The notes under the pieces: generated by a model
Told to the model about the DNA's origin: nothing
What the model saw: the letters and a program-made list of their open reading frames with translations, nothing else
The model's database searches: none
Position numbers and translations under genes: made by a program
Assembly: GCF_914767665.1 (NCBI RefSeq)
Contig: NC_059504.1
Span: 37,851,720 to 37,915,719 of the forward strand
Source: Harmonia axyridis
Taxonomy: Eukaryota; Arthropoda; Insecta; Coleoptera; Coccinellidae
Reading direction: 5' to 3'
DNA length: 64,000 nucleotides
Shown: in pieces, positions 33,420 to 44,339 of the stretch
Position numbering within the stretch: position 1 is the stretch's first letter
Layout of the letters: every line of letters starts with the position of its first letter

Positions 33420-33605
33420 GTTTATGGACCAATTCGCATATTTACAGATGTATATCCTCGATAACTTCACGGTATTGAATCGATTAGCGAGTATTGGTAT
33501 AGACGATATCTTTCACGTGGCCCCAAACAAAAAGTCTAAAGGTAAATCATAAGATCTCGGTGGCCAACTGTTTCTGTTTCGTGCCAGGAGTTATTTCACT
33601 TTCAG
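33420..33605 (-). pseudogene. C-terminal transposase fragment, mariner-like second family
   Basis: Minus strand: QLATEIL, then DFLFGATWKI-like and FVWGHVKDIVYTNT-like text, parallel to 44520-44640. This is the region around and after the third catalytic residue. A LINE fragment (33625-34030) separates it from the outer terminus of the same family at 34090-34202. Confidence 0.65.
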
Positions 33606-33624
33606 TTAGCTATTTATTATTTAT

Positions 33625-34030
33625 AAGGCACAGATCCGACCTGTCCTGAAATACTGTTCCCATATTTGGAGTGCGGCACCTAAACATGTTCTGAAACTGT
33701 TGGATTCTGGCCAAAAAAGGGCAATTCGTCTCGTCGGTGCTGCCTAGCTTACTAACTCGCTCACTACTCTGGAACATCGTAGAAAAGTAAGCGATCTGTC
33801 TCTATTTTATAGATATTTTCATAGGCGATGCTCTACTGAAATATCAACAATCGTTTCTCCTTTGGCGGTCTCTTCGAGGTTGACCCGTCAAGCTCAGTCT
33901 TGACACCTCTTTGTGCTCACTTTGGAGACCTGCAGAACATCTCTTTTCGAAGACTTCAACGAACAGCGAGGCTCTGGAACACATTGCCTAGGGATTTGTT
34001 CCTGTTGTTCTGTGCCTGCAAAATTTCAAC
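33625..34030 (+). pseudogene. LINE RT C-terminal fragment inside a mariner-like relic
   Basis: The plus strand reads AQIRPVLKYCSHIWSAAPKH, LLDSGQKRAIRLVG, then LEHRRKVSDLSLFYRYFHRR and CSTEIS, and finally SFRRLQRTARLWNTLPRDLF in the frame of 33900-34106. This is the ordered end of a jockey-group LINE polyprotein (RPxxEYCxHxW, QxRAIRLV, RRxVxxLxLFYR, RTAxLWNxLP). Two frame breaks are visible. No RT core lies near it. Confidence 0.8.
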
Positions 34031-34084
34031 CGATTTTTGTAGTGAATTTTCACATTTCCAGTGGGTTGTTGAAAAATGTATCCT

Positions 34085-34202
34085 TACATTCTTAGTATTG
34101 GCGTAGTTTTTACTTGTCAAATTTCAAAAGATTTTAGCTTCAAAAGTGACATCTGCCCAGATAGCGAAGTTTTCAAAATGAAACCTCCTATTGGAAAACA
34201 TT
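34085..34202 (-). repeat. Terminus of mariner-like second family
   Basis: The block from GGCGTAGTTTTTACTTGTCA to CTCCTATTGGAAAAC matches 18590-18708, 45440-45544 and 48745-48825. In the 45.5-kb copy it is the outer end of an element with a matching inverted repeat, so here it marks one end of a deleted copy. Confidence 0.75.
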
Positions 34203-34914
34203 TTATTTGAAGCTTGCAACAGACGAACTAGCCTTTTTTAAAACCTTTGTACATTTTATTTTTTATAATTTTCTTTTTGTTCAAAAATCTATCTTTCTAC
34301 ACCCATGCACCCAAAATGGGGATATAGTAGGATTTTCATTAATGAATAGTTCGAAATCATAACAAAACCAGAGCAGAAGTCTTAAGTTCACAAAACATTA
34401 TACTAATTCATTATAGAAGTTGGATATCACGAATTCCACTTCCCAACTTGTCACTTGTCAGTTGTTCTTTCATCTGCTACCCTTTATTACTCCAGCGGTT
34501 ATATCCTCTTGGAGTATTCAACGCTGCTTAACCATATAATGCACTCAAGTTTATTAAATAATTCAACTGGCAGTGAAAACGTCGAAATCGTGAAGGGTTC
34601 GCATAACCCTAGACTTCTTATAAATTATGGAAATCTAGCCTAACCTGACACGCAGAGGAAGAATCTCACGCCTAGGAATTCATACAGAACTCGGCAACTA
34701 GTTGATTATTCAACGTATTCGTTCCTGTTCTTTTATGCTTTTCAGCGGAACGCTCCGCTTGTTTTTCGCAGATTGCATATAAAAGTGATTCGATATTCAG
34801 TATTAACTTTTATACTATTCGATGTTTGAATTCTTATCCTCTTTTACTGTCTTTTCGGATGAGCTTCGTGAATATTTCAAATGGAATAGAAGAGTGATTT
34901 GAAAATTCGTTTAA
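34203..34914. other. No recognised feature
   Basis: Roughly 700 bases with short frames only and no repeat partner identified in the window. Confidence 0.35.
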
Positions 34915-35290
34915 CCCTTAAGAGGGATTAGCACCACGTGGTTATTCACGTATAAGTCAATCTTTGGTACCCATTAATTTCCTCTCTGGCGCTCCTGCGA
35001 TGACTAAACTTTGTACGGTTTACGAAGTTGTACATTGATTTCATCTCCTTCTTTTTTCGGAGCAAGTAAGAGGAGGAAAACACTGTATGACGAGCTTCAC
35101 GAAATTATAGTTTATCTCTTTGTGATAATTTTCGGAAGGTTTTTTTTCACCAATATTTCAAAATTATATCAGTGCTTTGTACAAAGTACATATCATCAAT
35201 TTTTTTTGCGAAAAACAAAAAGTTTCCAAAATATTTTCTTCATTTTTCATTTGCAAATCAAAATTATTCACTTTCTTTCATGAAGATTAT
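34915..35290 (+). repeat. Dispersed 370-bp repeat, copy 1
   Basis: This matches 54163-54535 in the same orientation. Landmarks are AAGAGGGATTA, CACGTGGTTATTC, ACTTTGTACGG, ACGAAGTTGTACATT, CACGAAATTATAGTTT and CATATCATCAATTTTTTTTG. No inverted ends or coding frame were seen; the class is unknown. Confidence 0.75.
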
Positions 35291-36170
35291 TGTTTGAGGG
35301 ACTTATGTGGAAATCCCATAAAAACGGTGATTTTTAAGAAGAAATATCTCTAATTTCGTATGGACCTGAGCAGCCACTTGATGATGTTCCCTCTTAAACG
35401 GTGACACTCAAATAATTATTTATAAAAATAATTATATTGGTGACACAGAGTCTGTGAGACTCCGCCATTTATTCAGAGCGTTTTAACAAAAATAAAAAAA
35501 AAAATTCCTAGATATCAAAATCGAGGTATTAATAATTCAACATAATATTGAAATATTTTTTCGATTAACACGTTCGTAAGATACATTTTCCTGGTGTGTT
35601 GAAAGTCTTCAACAAAAAAAATATATAATTTAAACGATATATGTATTTTTGGGATTCAAATGACAAAATAATTTACGATTAATCTGAGAATATAATACAG
35701 TTGTAGGGAAAGTTGCATGACAAAACAAAAATTTTCATGTACAGAAAAAATACAAGAACACAACGAGCACTCATTCAGGAGGAATTCATGGTTCCCTATT
35801 TCTACCACCACAGCAGTAGAAGAAGCATATACATTGTGAGCAATCTAGTATTGAAATTGGATTTAATTGAACATTTCAGAAGGAAAATATTTGAGAGTTT
35901 TTCAGAAAACTTTAATTGAATGGAATGGTTATAATAAACTATTTCAATTTTTGTACTTCTATTTATTTCAGATTTTTGTGGATAGTATTTGCTTTGTACT
36001 CGATTATCTCGAAAATGGTACATTTCATGAAAATAATACAGAAGACCTTTTTTTTTCAAATAAAGCTCAGTTGATTTCAGAAGTGAAACAGTTTTTTTGA
36101 AGTGATGAAGATTTTCAATGAGAAAAGGATCAAGGCACCCTTATATCTACGCCACTGGATAACATCAGTA
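35291..36170. other. No recognised feature
   Basis: Very AT-rich stretch. The open frames in it are short and unlike any family I know. Confidence 0.35.
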
Positions 36171-36178
36171 GTAGACAC

Positions 36179-36913
36179 AAGGGCTGTGGCGAGCACTGAA
36201 AAATAGTGCTTCGAGCACTAAGCACTCAAAGAAAAGGTCTTCGAGCACTTAGTAGTAAGTACCGATTTTCACAAAAGAACCGCGAATACTAAGCACTTTG
36301 TAAAAGTAATTCGATATTTCGAGCACTAGTAGGAACTGTTGAAAGTGCAGTTTTCTAATAGAAATAAATATTGTACCTATAATCATATGTAAGATAAGGA
36401 ACGGGTAAGAGAAGAAGTACAGCAGAACTTTATTGAAGGGAAATGATTGAAAATTTTTGCAAATAAAAGAAATGAGGTTATTATTTCGACAATAGTTTGA
36501 GCAAATCCCAAACAGCTTTTATGACTTTTTATGAACTACCCAACCCGCTAAGAATGGAGTATTCGGAGAAAATTTTCATTCCAAATAGTGATATTAACAG
36601 CATCTGGTAAGAAAGATAATCAACCTAAATAAAAATTCATTTCGAACCATCAAACTAACTGAAATTATGAACATCTCAATGATTATAGGATTCCGCGACA
36701 GCTTCAGAAATTGATTCGGAAGTGCTAGTAATCCGCAAAAGTGTTCGCTAGACTTTAGTGCTCTAGAGCACTTTTGGGATTACTAAGCACTAAGCCTTTT
36801 TTTTTTTGTGAAATTGCTTCGATTACTAAGGACTATACTTTTGAAAAGTGCTCGGGAGCACAAAAAGTGCTTTCGAAACAATGCACAATGCACAATGCTT
36901 TAGCACAGCTCTG
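36179..36913. mobile_element. hAT-like MITE with GAGCACT subterminal repeats
   Basis: The ends AAGGGCTGTG (36179-36188) and CACAGCTCTG (36904-36913) are inverted and match at 8 of 10 positions. The flanks GTAGACAC (36171-36178) and AAAGACAC (36914-36921) match at 6 of 8, as expected for an aged 8-bp hAT duplication. Inside both ends the word AGCACT/AGTGCT recurs more than a dozen times (36193-36330 and 36720-36905), resembling the subterminal binding sites of hAT transposases. There is no coding capacity. Confidence 0.75.
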
Positions 36914-37021
36914 AAAGACACTTACCTTATTTGAAACGTTACATTATCTAGACTTCACTACCTAAAAATTGAAACAATTAATGTATGATACTAGAGTTAT
37001 AAGTAAACAACTAATTTTTTT

Positions 37022-37150
37022 TTCAAACTTCAACATCCTGTATCTCGAAAACGAAGCTTGTTGGGATATATGTTAATAGGAATTTTTTCATGAAAAGAGT
37101 TGTTCTATCCGATGACAAAGTTATTCCTCTAAAATCTAGACCACTCTGTA
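37022..37150 (+). repeat. Dispersed 120-bp repeat, copy 1
   Basis: The segment CATCCTGTATCTCGAAAACG and the following AGGAATTTTTTCATG..AGAGTT block match 41285-41405 in the same orientation. Possibly one end of a larger MITE; no boundary was defined. Confidence 0.55.
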
Positions 37151-38229
37151 TATACCAATTTAGTCGGACTTCCATATGACAGAGTGCTCCACAATCACCC
37201 CCGTGTGATTTTTGCTCCTTGGCACATAAATAATATGTCCACCCCTCAAAATGTACACCGACCGCAACCACGACATTTTCCGAATATTGGTTAATCAATG
37301 TGCAAATAATTCCATACGTCCCAACGGGGTTATATTTCATATGTCGCGAACGAAATTGAATTTTGCATGTGATGTCGCTTCGTGAGTTAATGTTGTGGAT
37401 GCGGTGGACATTTCGATAACTTCGAATCATTTCGTAAATTTAATCCTTCCGAATGGCTGTCTGGCAACTGTGCAAGAACGTGTTTCATATAGATATGTTT
37501 GGACGGTTTGGAAATTTGCGATTGTGTCCTTCAGTTTCAGGTTGATGTTCACAGCTTTTGTAGGATTTTTTTTTCAAATGTCAAACTGATCATTATGAAA
37601 TATACTATTAATTCAAAAAAGAGATATTTTATATCGATAGTTTGAAGTGCAGATATTGTATGTCCAATTTGAACTGCGAAAAAATTATTATTCGGTATAT
37701 AAAATATTGGCATAGACTCTATCTGTAATATTTGTGCTTTAAACCATCGATATGATCATGATTTTTTTCAATATTTCCCTGACAATCACTATTAGATGCA
37801 ATACTTTCAATTTCTAAAAATTTTCTGCAGTTCACGCCATTCACGGTCACTTAGTTTATAGCCCAAAATATTCCTTAGTCCTCCTCTGTTTCTTTTTCAA
37901 TTTGTCTATCAACCTGTTGTCTCTTTACTCCCTTATAGTTTGGTGTTTACCTATGTCTTTCAAAGGAGAGTCTCGGCTTTTTGATATTTGAGATTGAGTT
38001 GTATTCAATTCATATTCCTAAGGCTGCAAATTAGGTGCATTTGGCAAAATAGTGTAGGTCTTCCTCTTCAGCAAATATGTAACAGTTTCCCATTCTATCT
38101 TCTATCTTCTATCCCACTGTTTTTTTGTAAGTTCCTTATGAACCACAGCATATTCATTGCGGCTCTGTCAGGTTTTTTTTGTCATTTGTATCTTCTTCTT
38201 TATATGGCTTTAGGCTTCATAACACCATT
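37151..38229. other. No certain feature
   Basis: Sequence left of a LINE relic. The part after 37850 may include the relic's eroded 3' end, but I could not place RT motifs in it. Confidence 0.35.
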
Positions 38230-38720
38230 CTGCTGATCTAAATGTTATTTGATGTTTTGCATGACTTCATTCTGTTTTTTCTTCCTATTGTGGTTATGGT
38301 GTTCTCGTTGCTGTTTTTTTTTAACAATGCATATTTTATATGGGTTTCCCATGTGAGTCTTCTAGCAAGAGTTGCACCTAGATATATGAATTAATTTTTC
38401 TTCATATATCCTTAAATTTGAGTTCATCTTTTGTCTCCTTTTCTATAACTATACCTGGCACTTTTTGCAATTCATTTGAATTTTCCATTTGATATACCAT
38501 TGTGATATATTATCTTCTAGTGTTTTTCTGCCTCCTCTTTATTAGGTCCGTTCGTCGATATCTGTTGGTCCCATATGCAGATGTTAGGGTCAGAATAATC
38601 TGCTTATAGAGCTAACAGATTTCTTTCATTTCTTGGTATGCATAAATGTCATAAAGTAGAAGCCCTAGTACTGAGACTTTTGGCAATTCTACTTCTACTT
38701 ATCTATTGGCAATAATGAAA
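38230..38720 (-). pseudogene. Decayed jockey-type RT fragment
   Basis: Minus strand: a worn SVLGLLLYDIYAY block near 38650-38690 (compare GVPQGSVLGPLLYxIY), then text leading to IYLGATLARRLTWETHIKYA near 38325-38385, the typical thumb motif YLGxxLDxRLTWxxHI. Several stops. Only the fingers-to-thumb part is traceable. Confidence 0.65.
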
Positions 38721-38909
38721 CCGGTGAAGAATTTGAGCTATTGGGATAAGTTAGTGATGAAAATTCGAAAACTTCTTCATCTGTCAAGAACAACAGAATA
38801 TTTCTGACGTAGCATGTAGTGTCTATGAAAACCAATGTTTGTCGATTTCTCGCCGATATTGGGAATTAGGCAATGATTTATTATTGTTCATGGCCGAAAT
38901 TGTGAGATA

Positions 38910-39065
38910 TTGATGTGGAAAACGTTTATTTTCAACAAGACGGTGCTAGGTACCACATAAAAAATGAAGCAAACGCAATTTTTGAAGAAACGTTTTCCGG
39001 CCGCGTGTCATTTCTCGAATGGATGATCATCTTTGGACTGTTTTCTTCGAGACCACGCGGAAGAT
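38910..39065 (+). pseudogene. Transposase fragment with QQDGARYH motif
   Basis: The plus strand reads NVENVYFQQDGARYHIKNEA and then IFEETFSGRVSF. This is the block around the second catalytic Asp of the mariner-like second family (VxFQQDGAxxHxxNE). The palindromic element beginning at 39071 cuts it off. Confidence 0.65.
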
Positions 39066-39070
39066 TAGGT

Positions 39071-40345
39071 ATACAGGGTGGCCACTTTTTCAATGGGATT
39101 GTATTGGTAACTTTCAAACCATAAGAGTTAGAAGGTCGGTCAAATGGAGAAAAAGTTGCATTCATAGGAGCATTGTCAAGCAGTTCAAACAAATCGAAAT
39201 TATCAGGGCCGGTTAGTGAGATATCATAGGAAAAGTAAATTCTGTCATTTTGATTTTTCCTTTTTTCCCACTTTATTTCAAATATTATCAAAAAATGTTT
39301 CAGGAATTTTTTATTCGACCATGAATTATCCTCAATTTGACGTAATCAGATTTCGTATCCAACGTTTCGTACTCCCTGGGCCACCCTCAACCTCAATATT
39401 TTCAATACGGACCTGGATATTTTATGACCCTTTCCGAAATAACTTTTAACGCTGAATTCAACGATATATCATACGATGTCATTCATAGTTGATTTTCAGG
39501 TGATTTTGACCCTTATCCAAATTTCTTCGTGTCGGATCTGTATTACATTTAGGTACTTTTAGTTTAACAACATGCAATACATTTCGATAAGAAAATCAAC
39601 TAACTCATCTTGAACTAAATGGAACATATTAGAATCAAAGCAAGAAACAAGTCAAAATTATTTATTTATTATTTCAGTTAATACTTATTAAACGGAACTA
39701 TCATTTAATCAAAGATAAATCAAATGATTATTCGTAAGTAAATATGTAAATAATTTTTACTTGTTTCTTGGTTTGATTCTAATATGATCCATTTAGTTCA
39801 AGATGAGTTAGTTGATTTTCTTATCGAAATGTATTGAATGTTGTTAATTAAACTGAAAGTACCTAAATGTAATACAGATCCGACCCAAAGAAATTTGGAT
39901 AAGGGTCAAAATCACCTGAAAATCAACTTTGAATGACATCGTATGATATATCGTTGAATTCAGCGTTAAAAGTTATTTCGAAAAGTGTCATAAAATATGC
40001 AGGTCCGTATTGAAAATAATGAGGTTGAGGGTGGCCCAGGGAGTACGAAACGTTGGATACGAAATCTGATTACGTTAAATTGGGGATAATTTACTGTCGA
40101 ATAAAAAATTCCAGAAACATTTTTTGATAATATTTGAAATAAAGTGGGAAAAAAAGAAAAATCAAAATGACAGAATTTACTTTTCCTATGATATCTCAAT
40201 AACCGGCCCTGATAATCTCGATTTGTTTGAACTGCTCGACAATGCTCCTATGAATGCAACTTTTTCTCCATTTGACCGACCTTCTAACTCTTATGGTTTA
40301 AAAGTTACCAATACAATCCCACTGAAAAAGTGGCCACCCTGTATA
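39071..40345. mobile_element. 1.28-kb palindromic element (foldback with about 580-bp arms)
   Basis: The left arm starts TATACAGGGTGGCCACTTTT and runs to about 39655. The right arm (about 39760-40345) is its inverted copy, ending AAAAGTGGCCACCCTGTATA. The arms stay alignable over their whole length with few substitutions (for example GGGCCACCCTCAACCTCA at 39379 against its complement at 40020). A 100-base AT-rich loop separates them. Small frames in the arms are mirror images and not genes. It is a non-autonomous DNA transposon by inference. Confidence 0.9.
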
Positions 40346-41283
40346 CCAATGTTCAACAATTGATTCAAGACAAATATGGAATTCGTGAACTTATCAAGGA
40401 CATAAAAATGCAAATGAGCGAATTGATGAAAATTTCATGAAAAGTATATGGTGCAGCAACCGTAGCCAACGCGGTCTTTCAGCTATCATTTGGATATCAT
40501 TTCCTATCGTTAATGGTATATCTTCCTTTTTACAATGAAATGAACATCCATTGATTTCTATTGAAATTTACTCGTTTTTTTCAATATCAAAATCAAACTC
40601 CCTTTTATGAAACCCGTCACAAATACCACTGAATCCCAATATTTCATTATAATTTCATTAATATCTATTTTGTAGGAACCAAAAAAGTTTCCATTTGCTG
40701 TGGAAAACATTCACCCCCAGCATTTGTAGCAATGAATAACTGTAACCAATCGAATGGACCTCAATTTTCGGCAATCAAAATGGTTATGAAACCTCATTCA
40801 AAATTGAAAATCGCTCTCTACCCCCGAGGTCAAATAAAACTTTTTGACGATAATCATTATTTCCCGTGCAGTTGATAGCAGGGTTTGTTCCAACAAAGCT
40901 CATATAAAAATCGAGTAATCACTATGGTTTTTGCTATTTATTTCTAATATTGTTTATTCGGATCCATCGATATGACGCGCATTCATTCTGTTCGAAATAA
41001 TTGGAAATACTGAAAAAATATCTGTATATTCGTTTCATCCTGTTCGTTCATAACGTGGACAAACAGCATTCCGAACAATTTTGGTTGATATTTGCGTTGT
41101 AATTTCAACAGAATAACACATTCTACTCCATACAAAAATGATGGGATTGATTGAATTGAACACATAGAAAATATTGCATTCATTTATATTTGTTATTGCT
41201 TAGTTTCCAAAATAGGCTTTAAAGCGGTCAGCGATGTATTCCCTTATGTAGATGATAATTGACTAAAGCAATATCCAGGAACT
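40346..41283. other. No recognised feature
   Basis: About 0.9 kb of AT-rich sequence with no motif, repeat partner or RNA gene recognised. Confidence 0.35.
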
Positions 41284-41405
41284 GTTAATTTCAACACCCT
41301 GTATCTCGAAAACAAATCATGTTATGATATGTCTTTAGGAATTTTTTTTTCATTAGAAGAGTTATTCCATTCAAAGCCAAAGTTATTGCACTAAATTCTG
41401 AAATA
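41284..41405 (+). repeat. Dispersed 120-bp repeat, copy 2
   Basis: Partner of 37022-37150: CACCCTGTATCTCGAAAACA, then AGGAATTTTTTTTTCATTAG and AGAGTTATTCCAT. Same orientation. Confidence 0.55.
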
Positions 41406-41429
41406 ATCAGAATCATCATGAATGGGGGA

Positions 41430-42543
41430 GTACAACTTTGCTTCCGCCGTTTTGCAATAAATGGCTGTAGTAGTAAGTAGTAGTCGAATTAAATTTATAG
41501 TAGATGTCATACAATAAGCTTAGGTATTTGTAACCATAACGTCGTCGAAATATTAGTCGATTTGTGTCTGAATCTTATGTGAACATGTGAGCTAACGTGC
41601 CAAATTCTCGTCATTTGCGGGAGGTATTAATTATCCGCTTTAATATGAACACATCTGCGGCTGAGGCTCATCGAATGCTCTCAAATGCCTATGGTAAGGC
41701 TACTATTAGTGAAACAACGTGCCGTGAGTGGTTTCAACGGTGAACGGAGATTTTAATGTCGAAGACAACCAGAGAAGAGGGAAGGTTTTCGAACATGCAG
41801 AATTGGAGGCATTACTTGATCAAGACTCGTGTCAAACGCACCAAAAATTGGCAGGATCATTGAGAGTGCCGCAAAAAGCCATTTCAAGTGTCTAAAAGTC
41901 TGGGAATGATTCAGAAACAAGAGTACCGTACGAGTTGAAGCCGAGAGATATTGAACGGTGTTTGTTTGCTTTCGAACAGCTGCCTGCAGGGCAAAGAAGG
42001 AAGGGATTTCTGCATCGCATTGTGACTGGAGGGAAAAAATGGGTTCATCACAATAATAACAAGCTCAGAAAATCATGGGGATATCCCGGTCATACTTCCA
42101 CGCCGTCGTCCAAACCGAATATTAACGGTTCCAAGGTCATGCTCACTATTTGGTGGGACCAGCTCGGCGTAATGTACTATGCGTAGTTAAATTTAACTGA
42201 AACAATCACTGGCGATCGTTAACAAACGCAATTAATACGTTTGAGCCGAGCATTGAAAGACAAGCGGCCGCAATACAATGAGAGACATGATATAGTGATT
42301 TTACAGCATGACAATGCTCTCTAGGACTATAACTTGTTTCGATCAATGGCACACGGTCTGACTGATCATCACTTTTATGAAGAAGTGAAAAATTAAACCG
42401 ATTCGTGAATCGCTTCAAAAGGTGACCAGTTGGGAGAAGGTAGTGGTCAGCGATTGACAATACCCTAAATCATGCATGTTCAATCAGTTTTGTCGCAATA
42501 GAGCATCGAATTTCGGCAAAAAATGGCGGAAGCAAAGTTGTAC
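41430..42543 (+). mobile_element. Mariner (DD34D type) element, copy 2, TIRs present but gene broken
   Basis: The inverted ends GTACAACTTTGCTTCCGCCG (41430 on) and its mirror (ending 42543) frame a 1.1-kb element. The plus strand encodes, in pieces, NSRHLREVLIIRFNMNTSAA, EAHRMLSNAYGKATISETTC, FEHAELEALLDQDSCQTHQK, GFLHRIVTGGKKWVHHNNNK (41935-42186 frame), GSKVMLTIWWDQLGVMYYA, LQHDNAL and MAHGLTDHHF. The first catalytic Asp is lost (GGKKW instead of GDEKW), the second is retained (QHDNA), and frameshifts break the rest. It is more complete at its N-terminus than the copy at 31.9 kb. Confidence 0.85.
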
Positions 42544-43430
42544 GCCTTTGTACTACTTCCACTAAATGTATCTTTTATTTGTACGATTTCCTTGGTAATT
42601 GGTATCAACATTAGCTTGATTTTTTTTGGTTTTTACACCAGTATTACTTTTCTCTAATTCTGTGGTTATTCCGTTCATTCTTCCACATCTTGTAGAACAA
42701 AATCGTGCGAGAATATATCAGAAACGCACAGTTTTCATGGTTATATTTTATTATTCTATGTTGGTACTCCGAACTTTCCACCACGGCTTTATCTGTCAAT
42801 TCATCAATTTGCCTTAAAGAAATCATTTCTGCCAACCAACATTTTTCAATGCAAAAATCACTAAAATATATTTATGGAAATATTTCATTAATTTCAATGA
42901 AATTGCAATGAATTAGAGAAAATAATGTATAATACTCGTACAGAAAGCTCATTCTACCACTCGTTCATTCCAAAACTCGCCACTTCGTGGCTCGTTTTTG
43001 AATTTTGAACTCGTGGAAGAATATCAATGCCTTCTGCACTTGTATTATAAATAACTATTTTGATGCTTGTGGTATGCTTGGAATATTCAGTTAACCAATT
43101 CTTTCAGGTGTGAGGTGGTGCATCGTTCACAAATGTTTCTAGACGTCGAGCTCTAAGAAAAATGAATATTCCTATTTCCTGATGCACTGATTATGCCAAC
43201 CATTGTGACCAGGGTTCCGCGCTCAAAAACTGAGTGAACGAAGCTGAGCGGTGTTCAAATGTGCTCAACTCATCCTGTTCAAATATGAAGCAATGAAATT
43301 GTTCACAAGTAGGATTGAAAAAAGAATTTGTCATTCTCATTATATTTTCAAACTAGGTACAAAATCCTGACAAAATTTCTTACTTTTGTAATTTTTGTAT
43401 TCACTAGACTACACAAGTGAAAAATCGCAA
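42544..43430. other. No recognised feature
   Basis: AT-rich spacer of about 0.9 kb. Short frames only. Confidence 0.35.
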
Positions 43431-43560
43431 AATAATAATAATAATCATTTATTTGCCAAATTGAGAATTATACAAATGAGACACATATAGTACACCACCA
43501 TCCATAGGCAAAAAAAAGACTGAAAACGAATGAATGATCCTAGTTCAGCCCCCTGCCAAT
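43431..43560 (-). repeat. 3' end of a minus-strand retroposon with an (ATA)n tail
   Basis: An ATA repeat at 43431-43446 is followed by CATTTATTTGCCAAATTGAG. On the minus strand this is an AATAAA-containing 3' end followed by a microsatellite tail. No coding block was found with it. Confidence 0.5.
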
Positions 43561-44335
43561 TCTCGAATAAAAAATCAAATTAGAATTAAGTTGTACCCTG
43601 TTCCGTCGTCGAAAGGTAAAGACGTCCAGTCGAATCAATAGTATTCCGCAAAGTGCTTAGAGACAATGAGAAAATATCTCATAATATCGGAATGCTCCCA
43701 CTCACCATTTGATAACCCTTCAAAATCGGAGGATACTCTAATCCATACAACCCCCGGAACTCAACAATGCTTTCAGATTCCATCAAGTTTATAGGATCGG
43801 CATTATAATGCGCAATATAGAGCAAATAGGACAACGGCGGATAGGACATCAGTCCGGAGATTAAGGCCAGAATCATTATACTGACCGCAGATTAACAAAT
43901 AGATGAATATAATCCGGAATGGCAACCAAACGGATGACGTGGTCTGAAACGTACAGAAAGGGCTATTCACGCAGTTATGGATCTAATCCTCATTTACGTC
44001 TAATTGGCCAATTGTCCGCAAGAGACTTGACTCAGCTCTGCCAGGAATCGAATAATTGTGATCGGCATCATTAGCGAGATCGGAAGTCAGTGCCATAGCA
44101 AAGATTTGGCTAATTATGCGTTTGTGACTGACGTCCGATTATGCGTCATTATTCCTTGTCATCGTAAATCAAGGGTGGCGCGTTTGTTGGACGAAGGATT
44201 CCACTGGTCGACAAGGTTTTTGCTATGCTGTGACGCCTATTGCTGGCTCACAGCGATTTCTGATGGCATCACCTTGTTTAAAAAAGTCACAAAATTTCAT
44301 CTGAAATTGAATTATGTCTCATTGAGAACTTTGAA
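43561..44335. other. No recognised feature
   Basis: Slightly GC-richer than the surroundings around 43960-44270. The plus-strand frame at 44058-44387 runs across the start of the next transposon and is not supported as a gene. Confidence 0.35.
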
Positions 44336-44339
44336 AAGG

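Noticed and set aside
39019..40363. Small frames mirrored in the two arms of the palindrome
   Set aside because: They are inverted copies of one another and match no family; their openness is due to the repeat structure.
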